Notes under the pieces: model-generated
What the model saw: only the letters and a program-made list of their open reading frames with translations
Told to the model about the DNA's origin: nothing
Database searches by the model: none
Shown here: positions 55,222 to 64,000 of the stretch, one piece after another
Numbering within the stretch: the stretch's first letter is position 1
Layout of the letters: every line of letters begins with the position of its first letter
Source: Virgibacillus dokdonensis
GTDB taxonomy: Bacteria; Bacillota; Bacilli; Bacillales; Amphibacillaceae
DNA: 64,000 nucleotides
Assembly: GCF_900166595.1 (NCBI RefSeq)
Contig: NZ_LT745763.1
Span: forward strand, 1,125,760-1,189,759
Direction of reading: 5' to 3'
Program-made: the position numbers and the translations under genes

Positions 55222-56364
55222 ATGGACACAGATAAACTAAAGCAGGAGATAATTGAATACAGTAAACAGATTGGGATTGATAAAATTGGTTTCGCTTCAG
55301 CTGATGTGTTTACCGAATTAAAAGAGAGACTGCGCAGACAGCAAGAATTGGATTATCAGTCCGGCTTCGAAAAAGGCTCCATAGAAGAAAGAACGGAGCC
55401 TACTCGCTTATTACCAGAAGCGAAATCAATTATTTCTATTGCTTTAGCGTATCCCTCCCGCATGAAAGGTGCACCAAGAAGTACAAAAGAAGAACGTCGT
55501 GGATTATTTGCTAGAGCTTCTTGGGGCGTTGATTATCATATTGTCATGCGAGAACGATTAGAAAAGCTCACGTCTTTCATTCAAGAAAGAGTCCCAAATG
55601 GAAAAAATAAAGTGATGGTGGACACGGGTGAACTATCTGATCGGGCTGTTGCAGAGCGGGCAGGTATTGGTTTTAGTGGGAAAAACACCTCAATTATAAC
55701 TCCAGAGTTCGGTTCATTTGTTTATTTAGGAGAACTCATAACCAATGTCCCGTTTACGCCAGATGAGCCTGTTGATGATAGCTGTGGATCTTGTACGAAA
55801 TGTATAGATGCTTGTCCTACAGGAGCGATTGTGCAAGGTGGGCAGCTTAATGCCAAGCGATGTATCGCCTTTTTAACGCAAACAAAAGATTTTTTACCAG
55901 ATGAATTCCGATCAAAAATTGGTAATCGTGTATATGGCTGTGATACATGCCAGATGGTTTGTCCGAAAAATCTAAAAGTAGACTTTCATCATCATCCTGA
56001 ATTTGAGCCAGGGCATGAGGTCGCAAAGCCAAAGTTAATTCCCATGTTAAAACTATCAAACCGCGAATTTAAACAGACATTCGGCCATATTTCAGGTTCG
56101 TGGCGTGGTAAAAAGCCAATTCAGCGTAATTCACTCATTGCTTTAGGACACTATAAAGATACAACGGCTGTAGCAGACATGATAACAGTAATGAAAAATG
56201 ATCCTCGGCCTGTTATACGTGGAACCGCAGCTTGGTCCTTAGGGAAAATTGGCACAAAAGAAGCTTTCCAAGCTATAAGGGAAGCGATGCTAGAAGAAAA
56301 GGATGAACAGGTGCTAGTGGAAATGGAAAAAGGACTTGCTTTTGAAAATGTATATCATTCATGA
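55222..56364 (+). CDS. queG: Epoxyqueuosine reductase
   Basis: 380 residues. Cobalamin-binding N-terminal half, then two 4Fe-4S motifs, CGSCTKCIDACPTGAI near 193-208 and CDTCQMVCPKN near 240-250, and a C-terminal HEAT-like extension (VIRGTAAWSLGKIGTKEA). It reduces epoxyqueuosine to queuosine in tRNA, using B12 and iron-sulfur clusters. Length and the HEAT tail match Bacillus QueG. TAGGAGGAGAC precedes the ATG. Confidence 0.95.
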   Translation: MDTDKLKQEIIEYSKQIGIDKIGFASADVFTELKERLRRQQELDYQSGFEKGSIEERTEPTRLLPEAKSIISIALAYPSRMKGAPRSTKEERRGLFARASWGVDYHIVMRERLEKLTSFIQERVPNGKNKVMVDTGELSDRAVAERAGIGFSGKNTSIITPEFGSFVYLGELITNVPFTPDEPVDDSCGSCTKCIDACPTGAIVQGGQLNAKRCIAFLTQTKDFLPDEFRSKIGNRVYGCDTCQMVCPKNLKVDFHHHPEFEPGHEVAKPKLIPMLKLSNREFKQTFGHISGSWRGKKPIQRNSLIALGHYKDTTAVADMITVMKNDPRPVIRGTAAWSLGKIGTKEAFQAIREAMLEEKDEQVLVEMEKGLAFENVYHS

Positions 56365-56407
56365 ACGTAGCCCCTACCATGTAAAAAATGATGATGTGTC
56401 AAGCTTT

Positions 56408-56438
56408 CCCTCCATATACTTTCATATGGAGGGGATTT
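56408..56438 (+). promoter_or_regulatory. Hairpin that buries the ribosome site of the amidase gene
   Basis: CCCTCCATAT (56408-56417) and ATATGGAGGG (56424-56433) form a perfect 10-bp stem followed by GATTTTT. The 3' arm contains GGAGGGG, the only ribosome site for ATG 56442. The structure can act as the queG terminator and, if read through, would mask initiation. Confidence 0.75.
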
Positions 56439-56441
56439 TTC

Positions 56442-57293
56442 ATGGAACAACTTAAAAGATATTGGCAAGATTTTTTTGCAATAGATCGAAATGAAAATGA
56501 TTGGTGGGCAAGGAAGCAAGCATTATTCGCTGAGCGAGGTGCTGAAATTATTCAAATTAAAGGAAATGGGCATGTATACAGTAAATTACGTTATGAACAA
56601 GAGAATTTTCACCAGTATCATCTACATGTCCAGTATCTTATTAAGCAGCAAGAGCAACTATATTTAGAAGAGTCTGTCACTCCATATGTGTTTAAAAAAG
56701 ACCACCAAGGTAATATGCAAGCGCATCGTCGCCATGACTACAAACAGGAAGACCTCGTTAAGACGGACATGTTTAAGCAAAGCAATAGCCCTTCTTTAAA
56801 TAGGAGAAGTAAATACGATCGTCAGGCTGCGGTACAATATGCAGAACGTTGGTGGAATGATTATAATCCTGCCTATCGTCGATTTCCTGTAGATTGTACG
56901 AACTATGTATCACAATGTTTATATGCGGGTGGTGCGCCAATGTATGGTGCTCCTGTTCGCGAGCGGGGATGGTGGTATCAAGCTACCAATTGGAGTTTTA
57001 GTTGGGCAGTTGCACATTCACTACGCTGGTATTTAGCTGGAGCGACAAGCGGATTAAGAGGGGAAGAAATGGAAACTGCTGAACAACTTATACCAGGTGA
57101 TGTTATTTGTTATGATTTTTCCGGAGATGGGAGATGGGACCACAATACAATTGTAGTCGCCAAAGATGCAAATGGGATGCCACTTGTCAATGCACATACA
57201 GATAATAGCCGTAACCGTTATTGGTCGTATGAAGATTCAACAGCGTGGACACTTGACATTCAATATAAGTTTTTTCGTATTCACATAGAATAA
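56442..57293 (+). CDS. Amidase domain-containing protein (putative cell-wall amidase, amidase_6)
   Basis: 283 residues, no signal peptide seen. The C-terminal half (from about 125) is an amidase_6/CHAP-like domain: YDRQAAVQYAERWWNDYNPAY, catalytic Cys in VDCTNYVSQCLYAGGAPM, then GDVICYDFSGDGRWDHNTIV with the His, and AHTDNSRNRYWSY. The N-terminal part is helical and charged. The start is ATG 56442 because GGAGGGG lies just upstream; an in-frame ATG at 56388 lies before the hairpin. Confidence 0.87.
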   Translation: MEQLKRYWQDFFAIDRNENDWWARKQALFAERGAEIIQIKGNGHVYSKLRYEQENFHQYHLHVQYLIKQQEQLYLEESVTPYVFKKDHQGNMQAHRRHDYKQEDLVKTDMFKQSNSPSLNRRSKYDRQAAVQYAERWWNDYNPAYRRFPVDCTNYVSQCLYAGGAPMYGAPVRERGWWYQATNWSFSWAVAHSLRWYLAGATSGLRGEEMETAEQLIPGDVICYDFSGDGRWDHNTIVVAKDANGMPLVNAHTDNSRNRYWSYEDSTAWTLDIQYKFFRIHIE

Positions 57294-57545
57294 CTTTCCT
57301 TGTACCCGAAGTTTAGGTAATATAAGTAGAGTAATATTTTATTTGCACTGCCGTTTTTTGAGGCGTGATCACAAGCTGTATTTTTCTAATACTATAATAG
57401 AGAGTATTTTACGTAGTGTTTTTCGTCATAAGATTTGACTTTAATTTTTTCTAAGAAAGTTACTACTTCTTACGGATAGCTTCACCAATGAAAAAAGTAG
57501 TGCTATACTAAACACTGGATTAAGAAGTAAGGAGAATAGAGAATA

Positions 57546-58019
57546 GTGAGTTTACATGTCGTATTATACCAACCAGAAATTCCAGCTAACACTGGCAATA
57601 TCGCAAGAACATGTTTAGCAACCAATGCAACACTTCATTTAATTCACCCGCTTGGGTTTTCGACAGATGATAAAATGCTACGTAGAGCAGGATTAGACTA
57701 TTGGCATGATGTAGATATCCGTGAATATCCGTCCATTCAAGCTTTATATGAAGCATATCCAGAAGGAAGTTTTTATTATATTGAAAACTTTGGGACGAAT
57801 CATTATACCGATTTTGATTTTAGTGACGAGGGTGAACCGTTGTTCTTTGTGTTTGGCAGGGAGACAAATGGCATACCAAAGCAATTATTAGAAGGGAAAG
57901 AAGACCGTTGTTTACGCATTCATATGGGGGATAAAGTGAGGTCATTAAACTTATCCAACACTGCGGCGATTATTATTTACGAAGCTTTAAGGCAACAAGG
58001 ATTTCCTGGGCTATTCTAA
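57546..58019 (+). CDS. trmL: tRNA (cytidine/uridine-34 2'-O-)-methyltransferase
   Basis: 157-residue SPOUT methyltransferase: VVLYQPEIPANTGNIARTCLA at the N-terminus, LFFVFGRETNGIPKQLLE near 99-116 and RSLNLSNTAAIIIYEALRQ forming the knotted SAM site. It methylates the wobble ribose of tRNA-Leu isoacceptors. Start GTG 57546, AAGGAG 11 bases upstream. The 250 bases before it have no gene; a perfect terminator lies at 58186-58220. Confidence 0.93.
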   Translation: MSLHVVLYQPEIPANTGNIARTCLATNATLHLIHPLGFSTDDKMLRRAGLDYWHDVDIREYPSIQALYEAYPEGSFYYIENFGTNHYTDFDFSDEGEPLFFVFGRETNGIPKQLLEGKEDRCLRIHMGDKVRSLNLSNTAAIIIYEALRQQGFPGLF

Positions 58020-58631
58020 TATGGAGAAAGTCCAGCAAGGTAAAGTAGTTGTCTCCCCGTTGTACTTTATTGCTTCCTGCTTTTTAAATAAAAGTTGGGT
58101 GTTATTCCACAGACATCACTCTGAACATTGCAATCCTATCATTTTTGTGTAGCGCGTTTTAAACAAAAAAAATTTAAATGTGTCAAAAGGCGTAGTAACC
58201 ACCCTAGTTACTACGCCTTTGCTTCACTTCTTTTACACTATAGAAAAGTATAAGATTTTTAGGGTTTATAATATAACAAAAAATGCGGCTATCGTCATAA
58301 AGACTTCGGTGATAGACCGGTTTTTCTACCAAAATAAGATAGTATAAAATGAGGTGCTTGGAGATAAGGAAATAACGGAATAACCATGTCCGGCTCCATC
58401 GCCAGCAACGAGGCGACTTACTACACGAATGCCCTAAGCTAAGTCATCATCGGTTCGTCGCTAAGAGGAAGGCCGACTAAAAACGGGTATGCTGACGTCG
58501 GTCGGTATACCCCCCTGTTTTAGTGGCATAATTACTTTATCTTTCGTTGATGCGTTCCATTCGCTACGTCGCTAACGGACGCTTACGCCTTTGTTCAAAT
58601 AGAGGTGTCCTATAACCTCGCAATAGGAATG
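58020..58631. other. Gene-poor stretch with terminator and repeat-like segments
   Basis: Holds the 58186-58220 terminator, a dispersed-repeat copy at 58231-58338 (TTTTACACTATAGAAAAGTA), and a GC-richer block at about 58380-58610. That block contains a strong imperfect stem ACTAAAAACGGGTATGC / GGTATACCCCCCTGTTTTAGT (58477-58525). No protein-coding frame is convincing. Confidence 0.6.
58186..58220 (+). terminator. Intrinsic terminator downstream of trmL
   Basis: Perfect 14-bp stem AAAGGCGTAGTAAC / GTTACTACGCCTTT with a 7-base loop; symmetrical, so it may act in both directions. It lies 165 bases behind the trmL stop. Confidence 0.85.
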
Positions 58632-58739
58632 TTATGTCCTTTGTTGTTTTCTCGGCATACCTGGTTTTGATTCGTACCCCGCAGTGAAACAAGAAGTTAT
58701 AAATACAATAGCTACCCCTAATATTAATGCTAACTTCAT
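58632..58739 (-). CDS. Small putative lipoprotein, 35 aa
   Basis: Starts MKLALILGVAIVFITSCFTA and continues GYESKPGMPRKQQRT. It has a lysine, a hydrophobic stretch and a lipobox ITS-C with the lipidated cysteine at residue 17, leaving an 18-residue mature peptide. A near-ideal ribosome site AAAGGAGG lies 7 bases before the ATG, and TATAAT/TATACT promoter-like boxes lie upstream on the minus strand (58759-58795). No family is recognised. The signal-peptide, lipobox and ribosome site together argue for a real gene. Confidence 0.7.
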   Translation of the reverse strand: MKLALILGVAIVFITSCFTAGYESKPGMPRKQQRT

Positions 58740-59133
58740 CTTGTCATCCTCCTTTTGTTTACAGACAGTATAATTTCTAGTGATTCTATTATAACGAATG
58801 ATTAGTGAAAATGAAACAACATGTATCGTAAACGAATATTTTTCTCCATTTAATATTGTTTATAAAATGTACGTTTGTGATGGTCGCAAATGAATGAATT
58901 TTGAAATATAAATGTAATGAACAACGGTTAAATTCGTATAGCAAAAATATATCGCTTTTATTAAAGAAATCATTAGAAAATTTAAATTATATAAAACGTT
59001 CGAGCAGGCTGTTGTTTCCGCTAACAAAATAGGGTATATTAGTTGAAGTAATAGGTACGCAGTTCTATAATGAACAGTGAATAATGTATACCGTTTCATA
59101 CGGATAACGTAACTTTTAATGGGGGTATAAAAG
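58740..59133. other. Divergent region between small lipoprotein and odhA
   Basis: AT-rich, no gene visible. It holds the promoter-like boxes of the minus-strand lipoprotein gene at the left and the odhA leader at the right (GGGGG at 59119-59123). An open frame on the minus strand (58860-59156) overlaps the odhA start and has no ribosome site. Confidence 0.5.
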
Positions 59134-61989
59134 GTGGCACAAAATGAAGAATCCAATGAGCGATTCTGGTCAGAATTTCATGGTCCTAACATGGGGTATG
59201 TAGAAGAACAATATGATTTATACAAAGCGGATCCAGAGGCAGTAGATCCATCCATTAAAAAGATGTTCGATGAGCATGGAGCCCCTCAATGGTTATCCCA
59301 AGCAGGTGTTTCAACTGTAGCAGAAGCTCAAGCTACATCCATAGACGATGTGAAGAAACTTACCTCAGCAATGAAACTTGTTGAGGCTATTCGACGTTTC
59401 GGGCATCTCGTGGCAGATATTTATCCAGTTGGAAGAAGTGAACGAACGTCTAACTTAGTAGATGCAGAAAGCTATGGATTGACACAAGAAGACTTGATGA
59501 GCATTCCAGCTTCTTGGTTATGGGAAAAAGCTCCTAGCCATGTAAAAAATGGATTAGATGTAGTAAAAGAGTTGAAAAAGTATTATTCTGGCACAATTAC
59601 GTTTGAATTTGATCATGTAAATAACGAAGAAGAACGCAATTGGTTAATGGATCTAATTGAAACTGGTAAGGCAAGGCTTAATCTACCAAATGACGAGAGA
59701 ATTCAGTTGCTTGACCGACTTGCTCAAGTAGAAGGGTTTGAAGGATTTTTACAAAAGACCTTTGTTGGTCAAAAGCGTTTTTCTATTGAAGGGTTAGAAG
59801 TCATGGTCCCTATGCTTGATCAGATTGTAAAAAATGCAAGCGCGGACAAAGTAGAGAATATTATGATGGGGATGGCTCATCGTGGTCGCCTTGCTGTTTT
59901 AGCACATATTCTTGGAAAACCATATGATAAAATTTTCTCGGAGTTTCACCATTCGCCAAATAAAGAATTGATACCTTCTGAAGGTTCAACCGGCATTAAT
60001 TATGGCTGGACAGGTGATGTGAAATATCATTTCGGTGCAACAAAGGAACCAGATGTGAAAGAGGGAGCGACACGGATTCGTTTAGCACACAACCCTTCAC
60101 ATTTAGAATTTGTTAACCCGGTTGTAAAAGGCTTTGCACGTGCAGCGCAAGATTCTCGTTATGAAAAAGGCTATCCTAAGCAGGATATAAATAAAGCGAT
60201 TCCTGTATTAATTCATGGAGATGCGGCGTTTATTGGCGAAGGTGTGGTTGCAGAGACTTTAAATTTAAGTGGTTTACCAGGCTATACGACTGGTGGCTCC
60301 TTGCATATTATTGCTAATAATTTACTCGGATACACTACCGATCAAGAAGATGGTCGTTCTACTCGATATGCAAGTGATCTCGCGAAAGGTTTTGAAATTC
60401 CCATTATCCATGTGAATGCAGACGATCCAATTGCTTGTATTTCAGCTATTCAAATTGCTTACGAGTATCGCCAGAAATTCCATAAAGATTTTCTTATTGA
60501 TTTAGTTGGTTATCGTCGCTATGGTCATAATGAAATGGACGAACCAAGAATGACTCAGCCAGATTTGTATAGTTTAATTGATAATCATCCTTCCGTTTCA
60601 CAAGTTTTTGCAAATGACTTGGAACAAAAAGGGATTATTAATGATGGACAGTTGGAAGAAATGAAGCAAAAAACAGAGTCCAAGCTGCGGGACATTTATA
60701 ATAATATGAAAGAGAATGAAACAGGAGATTGCGAACCAAAGCCAATGCCAAAAGCTTTGAAAAATGGTTTGGATCAGTTTGAAACAGCTATTGATTTAGA
60801 AACGTTACAATCCCTAAACAAAGGGCTGTTGAAACGACCTGAAGGTTTTAACAGCAACAGAAAGCTAGAACGTATTTTAAAACGACGTGAGAATGCGCTT
60901 AATGATGGGGAAAAAGCGGATTGGGGAACTGGAGAAGCTTTAGCATATGCTTCTATTTTACGAGACGGCATCCCAATTCGACTAACGGGACAAGATTCAG
61001 AAAGAGGAACTTTTGCGCATCGTCATCTTGTGTTACACGATGTGGAAACAAATGAAAAAGTTAGCCCCCTGCATATTATAGATGATGCAAAAGCTTCTTT
61101 TGACATTCGGAACAGCCCGTTGTCTGAAGCGGGTGTGCTAGGGTACGAATATGGGTATAGTGTTGAAGCAACAAATACACTTGTTATTTGGGAAGCGCAA
61201 TTTGGAGATTTTGCCAATGCGGCTCAAGTTGTATTTGATCAATTTATTTCTTCTTCTCGGGCGAAGTGGGGAGAAAAATCGAATATGGTCATGTTGCTTC
61301 CACACGGTTATGAAGGTCAAGGTCCAGAACATTCCAGTGCTCGCTTGGAACGCTTTTTACAAATGGCAGCAGAGAATAACTGGATTGTAGCATATGTTAC
61401 TTCATCTGCTCAATTTTTCCATTTAATGCGCCGTCAAGCTGCATTGCGGAATCGTGAAGAAGCTAGACCGTTAATCATAATGACACCAAAAAGTAGTTTA
61501 ATACGAAATGAGCGAATGGCTTCATCAGCAGAAGAATTTACAAATGGTAAGTTCCTATCGTTACGAGATCAACCTAACTTAAAAGTAAGCAAGAAAAATG
61601 CGAAACGCTTACTTCTAGGTAGTGGTAAGATAATGGTAGATATCGAAGAAGAAATAGCACATTCAGAAGAAAAATTTGATTGGTTGCGGGCACTCAGGGT
61701 AGAACAAATATATCCGTTCCCTAAAGAACAATTAGCGAGCGAAATAAAGCAGTTGCCAAATTTAGAGGAAATTGTATGGGTCCAAGAAGAGCCGAAAAAC
61801 ATGGGGGCTTGGGACTTTGTTGACGATTATTTAAGAGATTTGCTACAAGACGGGCAGAAGTTGCGCTATATTGGTCGCCCAGACCGTTCATCTCCAGCAG
61901 TAGGTGAACCGAATGTGCATAAAACAGAACAGAAGCAGATTATTCAGGAAGCAATAGCCCCATCACAAGGAGGAGATTCTAATGAATGA
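59134..61989 (+). CDS. odhA: 2-oxoglutarate dehydrogenase E1 component
   Basis: 951 residues, ThDP-dependent. Seen: [22 protein letters not shown] start, [29 protein letters not shown] region [30 protein letters not shown] with the ThDP-Mg motif, [18 protein letters not shown], and [18 protein letters not shown] in the transketolase-like C-terminal half. It decarboxylates 2-oxoglutarate in the TCA cycle and succinylates the lipoyl E2. Start GTG 59134. It overlaps odhB by 8 bases. Confidence 0.96.
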   Translation: MAQNEESNERFWSEFHGPNMGYVEEQYDLYKADPEAVDPSIKKMFDEHGAPQWLSQAGVSTVAEAQATSIDDVKKLTSAMKLVEAIRRFGHLVADIYPVGRSERTSNLVDAESYGLTQEDLMSIPASWLWEKAPSHVKNGLDVVKELKKYYSGTITFEFDHVNNEEERNWLMDLIETGKARLNLPNDERIQLLDRLAQVEGFEGFLQKTFVGQKRFSIEGLEVMVPMLDQIVKNASADKVENIMMGMAHRGRLAVLAHILGKPYDKIFSEFHHSPNKELIPSEGSTGINYGWTGDVKYHFGATKEPDVKEGATRIRLAHNPSHLEFVNPVVKGFARAAQDSRYEKGYPKQDINKAIPVLIHGDAAFIGEGVVAETLNLSGLPGYTTGGSLHIIANNLLGYTTDQEDGRSTRYASDLAKGFEIPIIHVNADDPIACISAIQIAYEYRQKFHKDFLIDLVGYRRYGHNEMDEPRMTQPDLYSLIDNHPSVSQVFANDLEQKGIINDGQLEEMKQKTESKLRDIYNNMKENETGDCEPKPMPKALKNGLDQFETAIDLETLQSLNKGLLKRPEGFNSNRKLERILKRRENALNDGEKADWGTGEALAYASILRDGIPIRLTGQDSERGTFAHRHLVLHDVETNEKVSPLHIIDDAKASFDIRNSPLSEAGVLGYEYGYSVEATNTLVIWEAQFGDFANAAQVVFDQFISSSRAKWGEKSNMVMLLPHGYEGQGPEHSSARLERFLQMAAENNWIVAYVTSSAQFFHLMRRQAALRNREEARPLIIMTPKSSLIRNERMASSAEEFTNGKFLSLRDQPNLKVSKKNAKRLLLGSGKIMVDIEEEIAHSEEKFDWLRALRVEQIYPFPKEQLASEIKQLPNLEEIVWVQEEPKNMGAWDFVDDYLRDLLQDGQKLRYIGRPDRSSPAVGEPNVHKTEQKQIIQEAIAPSQGGDSNE

Positions 61990-63244
61990 AATAAAGGTAC
62001 CAGAGTTAGCTGAATCTATTACAGAAGGAACAATTGCGGAATGGTTAGTGAAACAAGGGGATAAAGTAGAAAAAGGCGATCCAGTTGTTGAGCTAGAAAC
62101 AGATAAAGTGAATGTGGAAGTAAACTCTGAATATTCTGGTGTAATTACAGAAATAATTCAAGTCGAAGGCGATGATGTAGAAGTTGGCGATGTCATTGCA
62201 AAAATTGACGAAAATGCAGAAGCAGGAAGTGTAAATACAGAATCTGCTCAAGGTCAAGCTGATGCAAAAGAAGAACAGCAGACAGAAGCCTCTCCTAAAC
62301 AAGACATAAAGGAAGAAGCGAAAAAAGACTTCAAAGAAGAGACACAAACAAGCGTTGACGTAATCGCTTCACCAGCTGCTAGGAAGCGTGCTAGGGAGCT
62401 AGGTATTGACCTAAGTAAGGTGAGCCCACGTGACCCATTAGGTCGCATTCGCCCAGAAGACGTGGAAGATGCTGCGAAAGGTACAGCAAAATCAAGTGAG
62501 CAAAAAGAAGAGAAGAAGCCTATCGAGAAAATAGAGTTTGATAAGCCTGTTGAAAGAATTAAAATGTCCCGTCGCCGTCAAACTATTGCTAAACGTCTAG
62601 TTGAAGTACAACAAGAAGCTGCTATGCTTACAACGTTTAATGAAGTAGATTTAACCAATGTTATGAAGCTGCGTAGTGAACGTAAAGAGAAGTTTATTGA
62701 AAAGCATGGTGTGAAGTTAGGCTTCATGTCTTTCTTTACAAAAGCTGTCGTTGGTGCATTAAAAGATTTTCCATTGCTTAATGCAGAAATTCAAGGTAAT
62801 GAAATAGTGATGAAGAAATTCTATGATATTGGTATTGCAGTATCTACAGAAGATGGTTTAGTAGTTCCTGTAGTACGAGATGCTGATCGTCTCGATTTTG
62901 CAGGAGTGGAAAAAGAAATTGGTAATTTAGGTAAGAAAGCGCGTGATAAGAAGCTAGAAATGAGTGACTTACAAGGTGGTTCATTTACGATTACAAATGG
63001 TGGAACATTTGGCTCTATGCTTTCCACACCAATACTAAATGCACCTCAAGTAGGGATTCTAGGAATGCATAATATTCAAAAACGTGCCGTTGTGATGCCA
63101 GATGATAGTATCGAAGTACGTCCAATGATGTATTTAGCGCTATCCTATGATCACCGTATTGTAGATGGCAAAGAGGCGGTACAATTCCTTGTTCGTGTTA
63201 AACAATTATTAGAAGATCCTTACGATTTATTATTAGAAGGATAA
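61982..63244 (+). CDS. odhB: Dihydrolipoamide succinyltransferase, E2 of 2-oxoglutarate dehydrogenase
   Basis: 420 residues: lipoyl domain with K42 ([12 protein letters not shown]), an acidic/Gln-rich linker, the E1/E3-binding domain near 118-155 ([19 protein letters not shown]), and the catalytic acetyltransferase domain with H391 and D395 (SYDHRIVDG). It transfers succinyl to CoA. AAGGAGGA sits in the end of odhA. The E3 gene is not adjacent, as in B. subtilis. A strong terminator follows. Confidence 0.96.
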   Translation: MNEIKVPELAESITEGTIAEWLVKQGDKVEKGDPVVELETDKVNVEVNSEYSGVITEIIQVEGDDVEVGDVIAKIDENAEAGSVNTESAQGQADAKEEQQTEASPKQDIKEEAKKDFKEETQTSVDVIASPAARKRARELGIDLSKVSPRDPLGRIRPEDVEDAAKGTAKSSEQKEEKKPIEKIEFDKPVERIKMSRRRQTIAKRLVEVQQEAAMLTTFNEVDLTNVMKLRSERKEKFIEKHGVKLGFMSFFTKAVVGALKDFPLLNAEIQGNEIVMKKFYDIGIAVSTEDGLVVPVVRDADRLDFAGVEKEIGNLGKKARDKKLEMSDLQGGSFTITNGGTFGSMLSTPILNAPQVGILGMHNIQKRAVVMPDDSIEVRPMMYLALSYDHRIVDGKEAVQFLVRVKQLLEDPYDLLLEG

Positions 63245-63258
63245 TGGAAACTAAAATC

Positions 63259-63290
63259 AAACCCCTGTTTCTTTGCGAAACGGGGGTTTT
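63259..63290 (+). terminator. Intrinsic terminator of odhAB
   Basis: Stem AAACCCCTGTTTC / GAAACGGGGGTTT (one G-U/T mismatch) with a TTTGC loop and T run. A group II intron begins 4-5 bases behind it. Confidence 0.93.
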
Positions 63291-63294
63291 CTAG

Positions 63295-64000
63295 GTGCGC
63301 CCTGCATGGGCGAAAACTTGGTGGTGAAAGTCCACTACAGGCATGGCAGTAGGAACTGTTAGCGAAAGACAAGGTGGCTATCGCGAGGTAGTGGCTGAAG
63401 GAAGTCGGACGCAAACTCCTGAACTGACGAACAGAAACTAGATAGAAGGCTGAATTAGGTCGGATAAGGTTGCCTAACAAACTGAAGTCCAATACTGCCC
63501 GAAACCTATACAGTAAATCTAGCAGTTACATGGGAGGAAAGTTTTCGCTCTTACCGGGGGAGGTCTTGTGAGGGTGCAGTGGGAGTTGAATGATAACAAA
63601 CCAGCACAACCAAGACGATGACGTCTTGGTGAATCACAAGAAGTCAGCAGAGGTCATAGTAATGTTACTTGACGAAACATGAAGGACCGAACAATAGTCG
63701 TTTTGAAAGCTCTAGGAGGTGTGTAAGGTGCGACAACTGCAGAAAACAGGAGAATCTGGCTATCGGCAGAGAGATAGTGTGGAACATGAAGGGTATGTCG
63801 AAGCGCATAGTGGCTTACATGGTGAAAAGAACAATCAAAATGGTGTATCCAATCTGTTTGAAAGAATCCTGTCAAGGAACAATCTCAATCAAGCTTACCT
63901 TCAAGTCGTCAGAAATAAGGGGGCAGCCGGTGTAGACGGTATGACGTGCGACCAACTACTTCCATACTTGAAGGAACATAAAGAGGAACTATTACTCCAG
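63295..64000 (+). mobile_element. Group II intron (5' part; continues past window)
   Basis: GTGCG at 63295-63299 is the group II 5' splice consensus (GUGYG). Then follow about 430 bases of GC-richer, highly structured non-coding sequence (domain I-IV region, for example GGTGAAAGTCC and CTCTTACCGGGGGAGG), and then a reverse-transcriptase reading frame. The insertion lies directly behind the odhB terminator stem, a position characteristic of class C (IIC) bacterial introns. Domains V-VI lie outside the window, so the class is inferred from location. Confidence 0.85.
63728..64000 (+). CDS. Group II intron reverse transcriptase/maturase (LtrA-like), truncated by window end
   Basis: From GTG 63728 (AGGAGG 8 bases upstream) 91 codons are visible. 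NLFERILSRNNLNQAYLQVV, then RNKGAAGVDGMTCDQLLPYL and KEHKEELLLQ, match the RT0/RT1 region of bacterial group II intron proteins. The catalytic YADD region lies beyond the edge. The first 45 residues are less conserved, so the exact start is uncertain. Confidence 0.9.
   Translation, partial: MRQLQKTGESGYRQRDSVEHEGYVEAHSGLHGEKNNQNGVSNLFERILSRNNLNQAYLQVVRNKGAAGVDGMTCDQLLPYLKEHKEELLLQ

Noticed and set aside
58860..59156. 98-residue minus-strand frame overlapping the odhA start
   Set aside because: Overlaps a certain gene start, no ribosome site, and the region is AT-rich promoter DNA.

Overview
The window is AT-rich DNA of a Bacillaceae bacterium. Sigma-A promoters have ideal spacing, ribosome sites are strong AGGAGG types, B. 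subtilis-like gene sets recur (xpt-pbuX with a purine riboswitch, odhAB, rocA, carAB, LnrJK/LnrLMN-like genes), and cre boxes are readable. A halotolerant Virgibacillus/Oceanobacillus-like genus is my inference, not something proved here. Four mobile elements are visible: two near-identical IS4-family copies, one IS256-family copy and the 5' part of a group II intron.

Left part (1-12.6 kb): branched-chain acyl-CoA catabolism. The end of a sigma-54 activator gene is followed by a GNAT gene, an IS4 element, then acyl-CoA dehydrogenase-mmsB-mmsA on the plus strand. Convergent to these lie 3-hydroxyisobutyryl-CoA hydrolase and enoyl-CoA hydratase. Together the five enzymes can carry isobutyryl-CoA (valine) to propionyl-CoA. 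Both arms start with a -24/-12 (sigma-54) promoter, so they look like one regulon of the truncated activator. HMG-CoA lyase follows behind a promoter with a palindromic operator and a cre box, then a frameshifted RidA pseudogene.

12.7-18.5 kb: an alpha-glucoside PTS operon (EIICB, endo/exonuclease/phosphatase-family protein, GH13 alpha-glucosidase) with a LacI-type operator and a probable cre. The EIICB gene is cut by the second IS4 copy; the 9-bp target duplication lets the original gene be rebuilt exactly.

19.3-25 kb: two XRE-cupin regulators and a proline/ornithine block (P5C dehydrogenase, proline dehydrogenase, ornithine cyclodeaminase family). 25.5-27.8 kb: guanine-type riboswitch, xpt, pbuX. 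28-33.8 kb: MFS exporter, small membrane protein, MDR oxidoreductase, DNA glycosylase, a 1.2-kb gap holding a likely type I toxin gene, and SAM hydrolase.

34-43.4 kb: an LnrJK/LnrLMN-like two-component system and ABC exporter. It is decaying: the ATPase gene has a frameshift and the last permease is split by the IS256 element, whose tail holds an unusually structured non-coding segment. A YhgE/Pip membrane protein follows behind a TetR-type palindrome. 43.6-52.9 kb: alpha/beta hydrolase, carAB, S9 peptidase, a P-loop kinase-like pseudogene and D-amino acid aminotransferase. 53-64 kb: tRNA-Gly, ABC-class ATPase, queG, amidase, trmL, an unlisted 35-aa lipoprotein, odhAB, and a group II intron lying just behind the odhB terminator.
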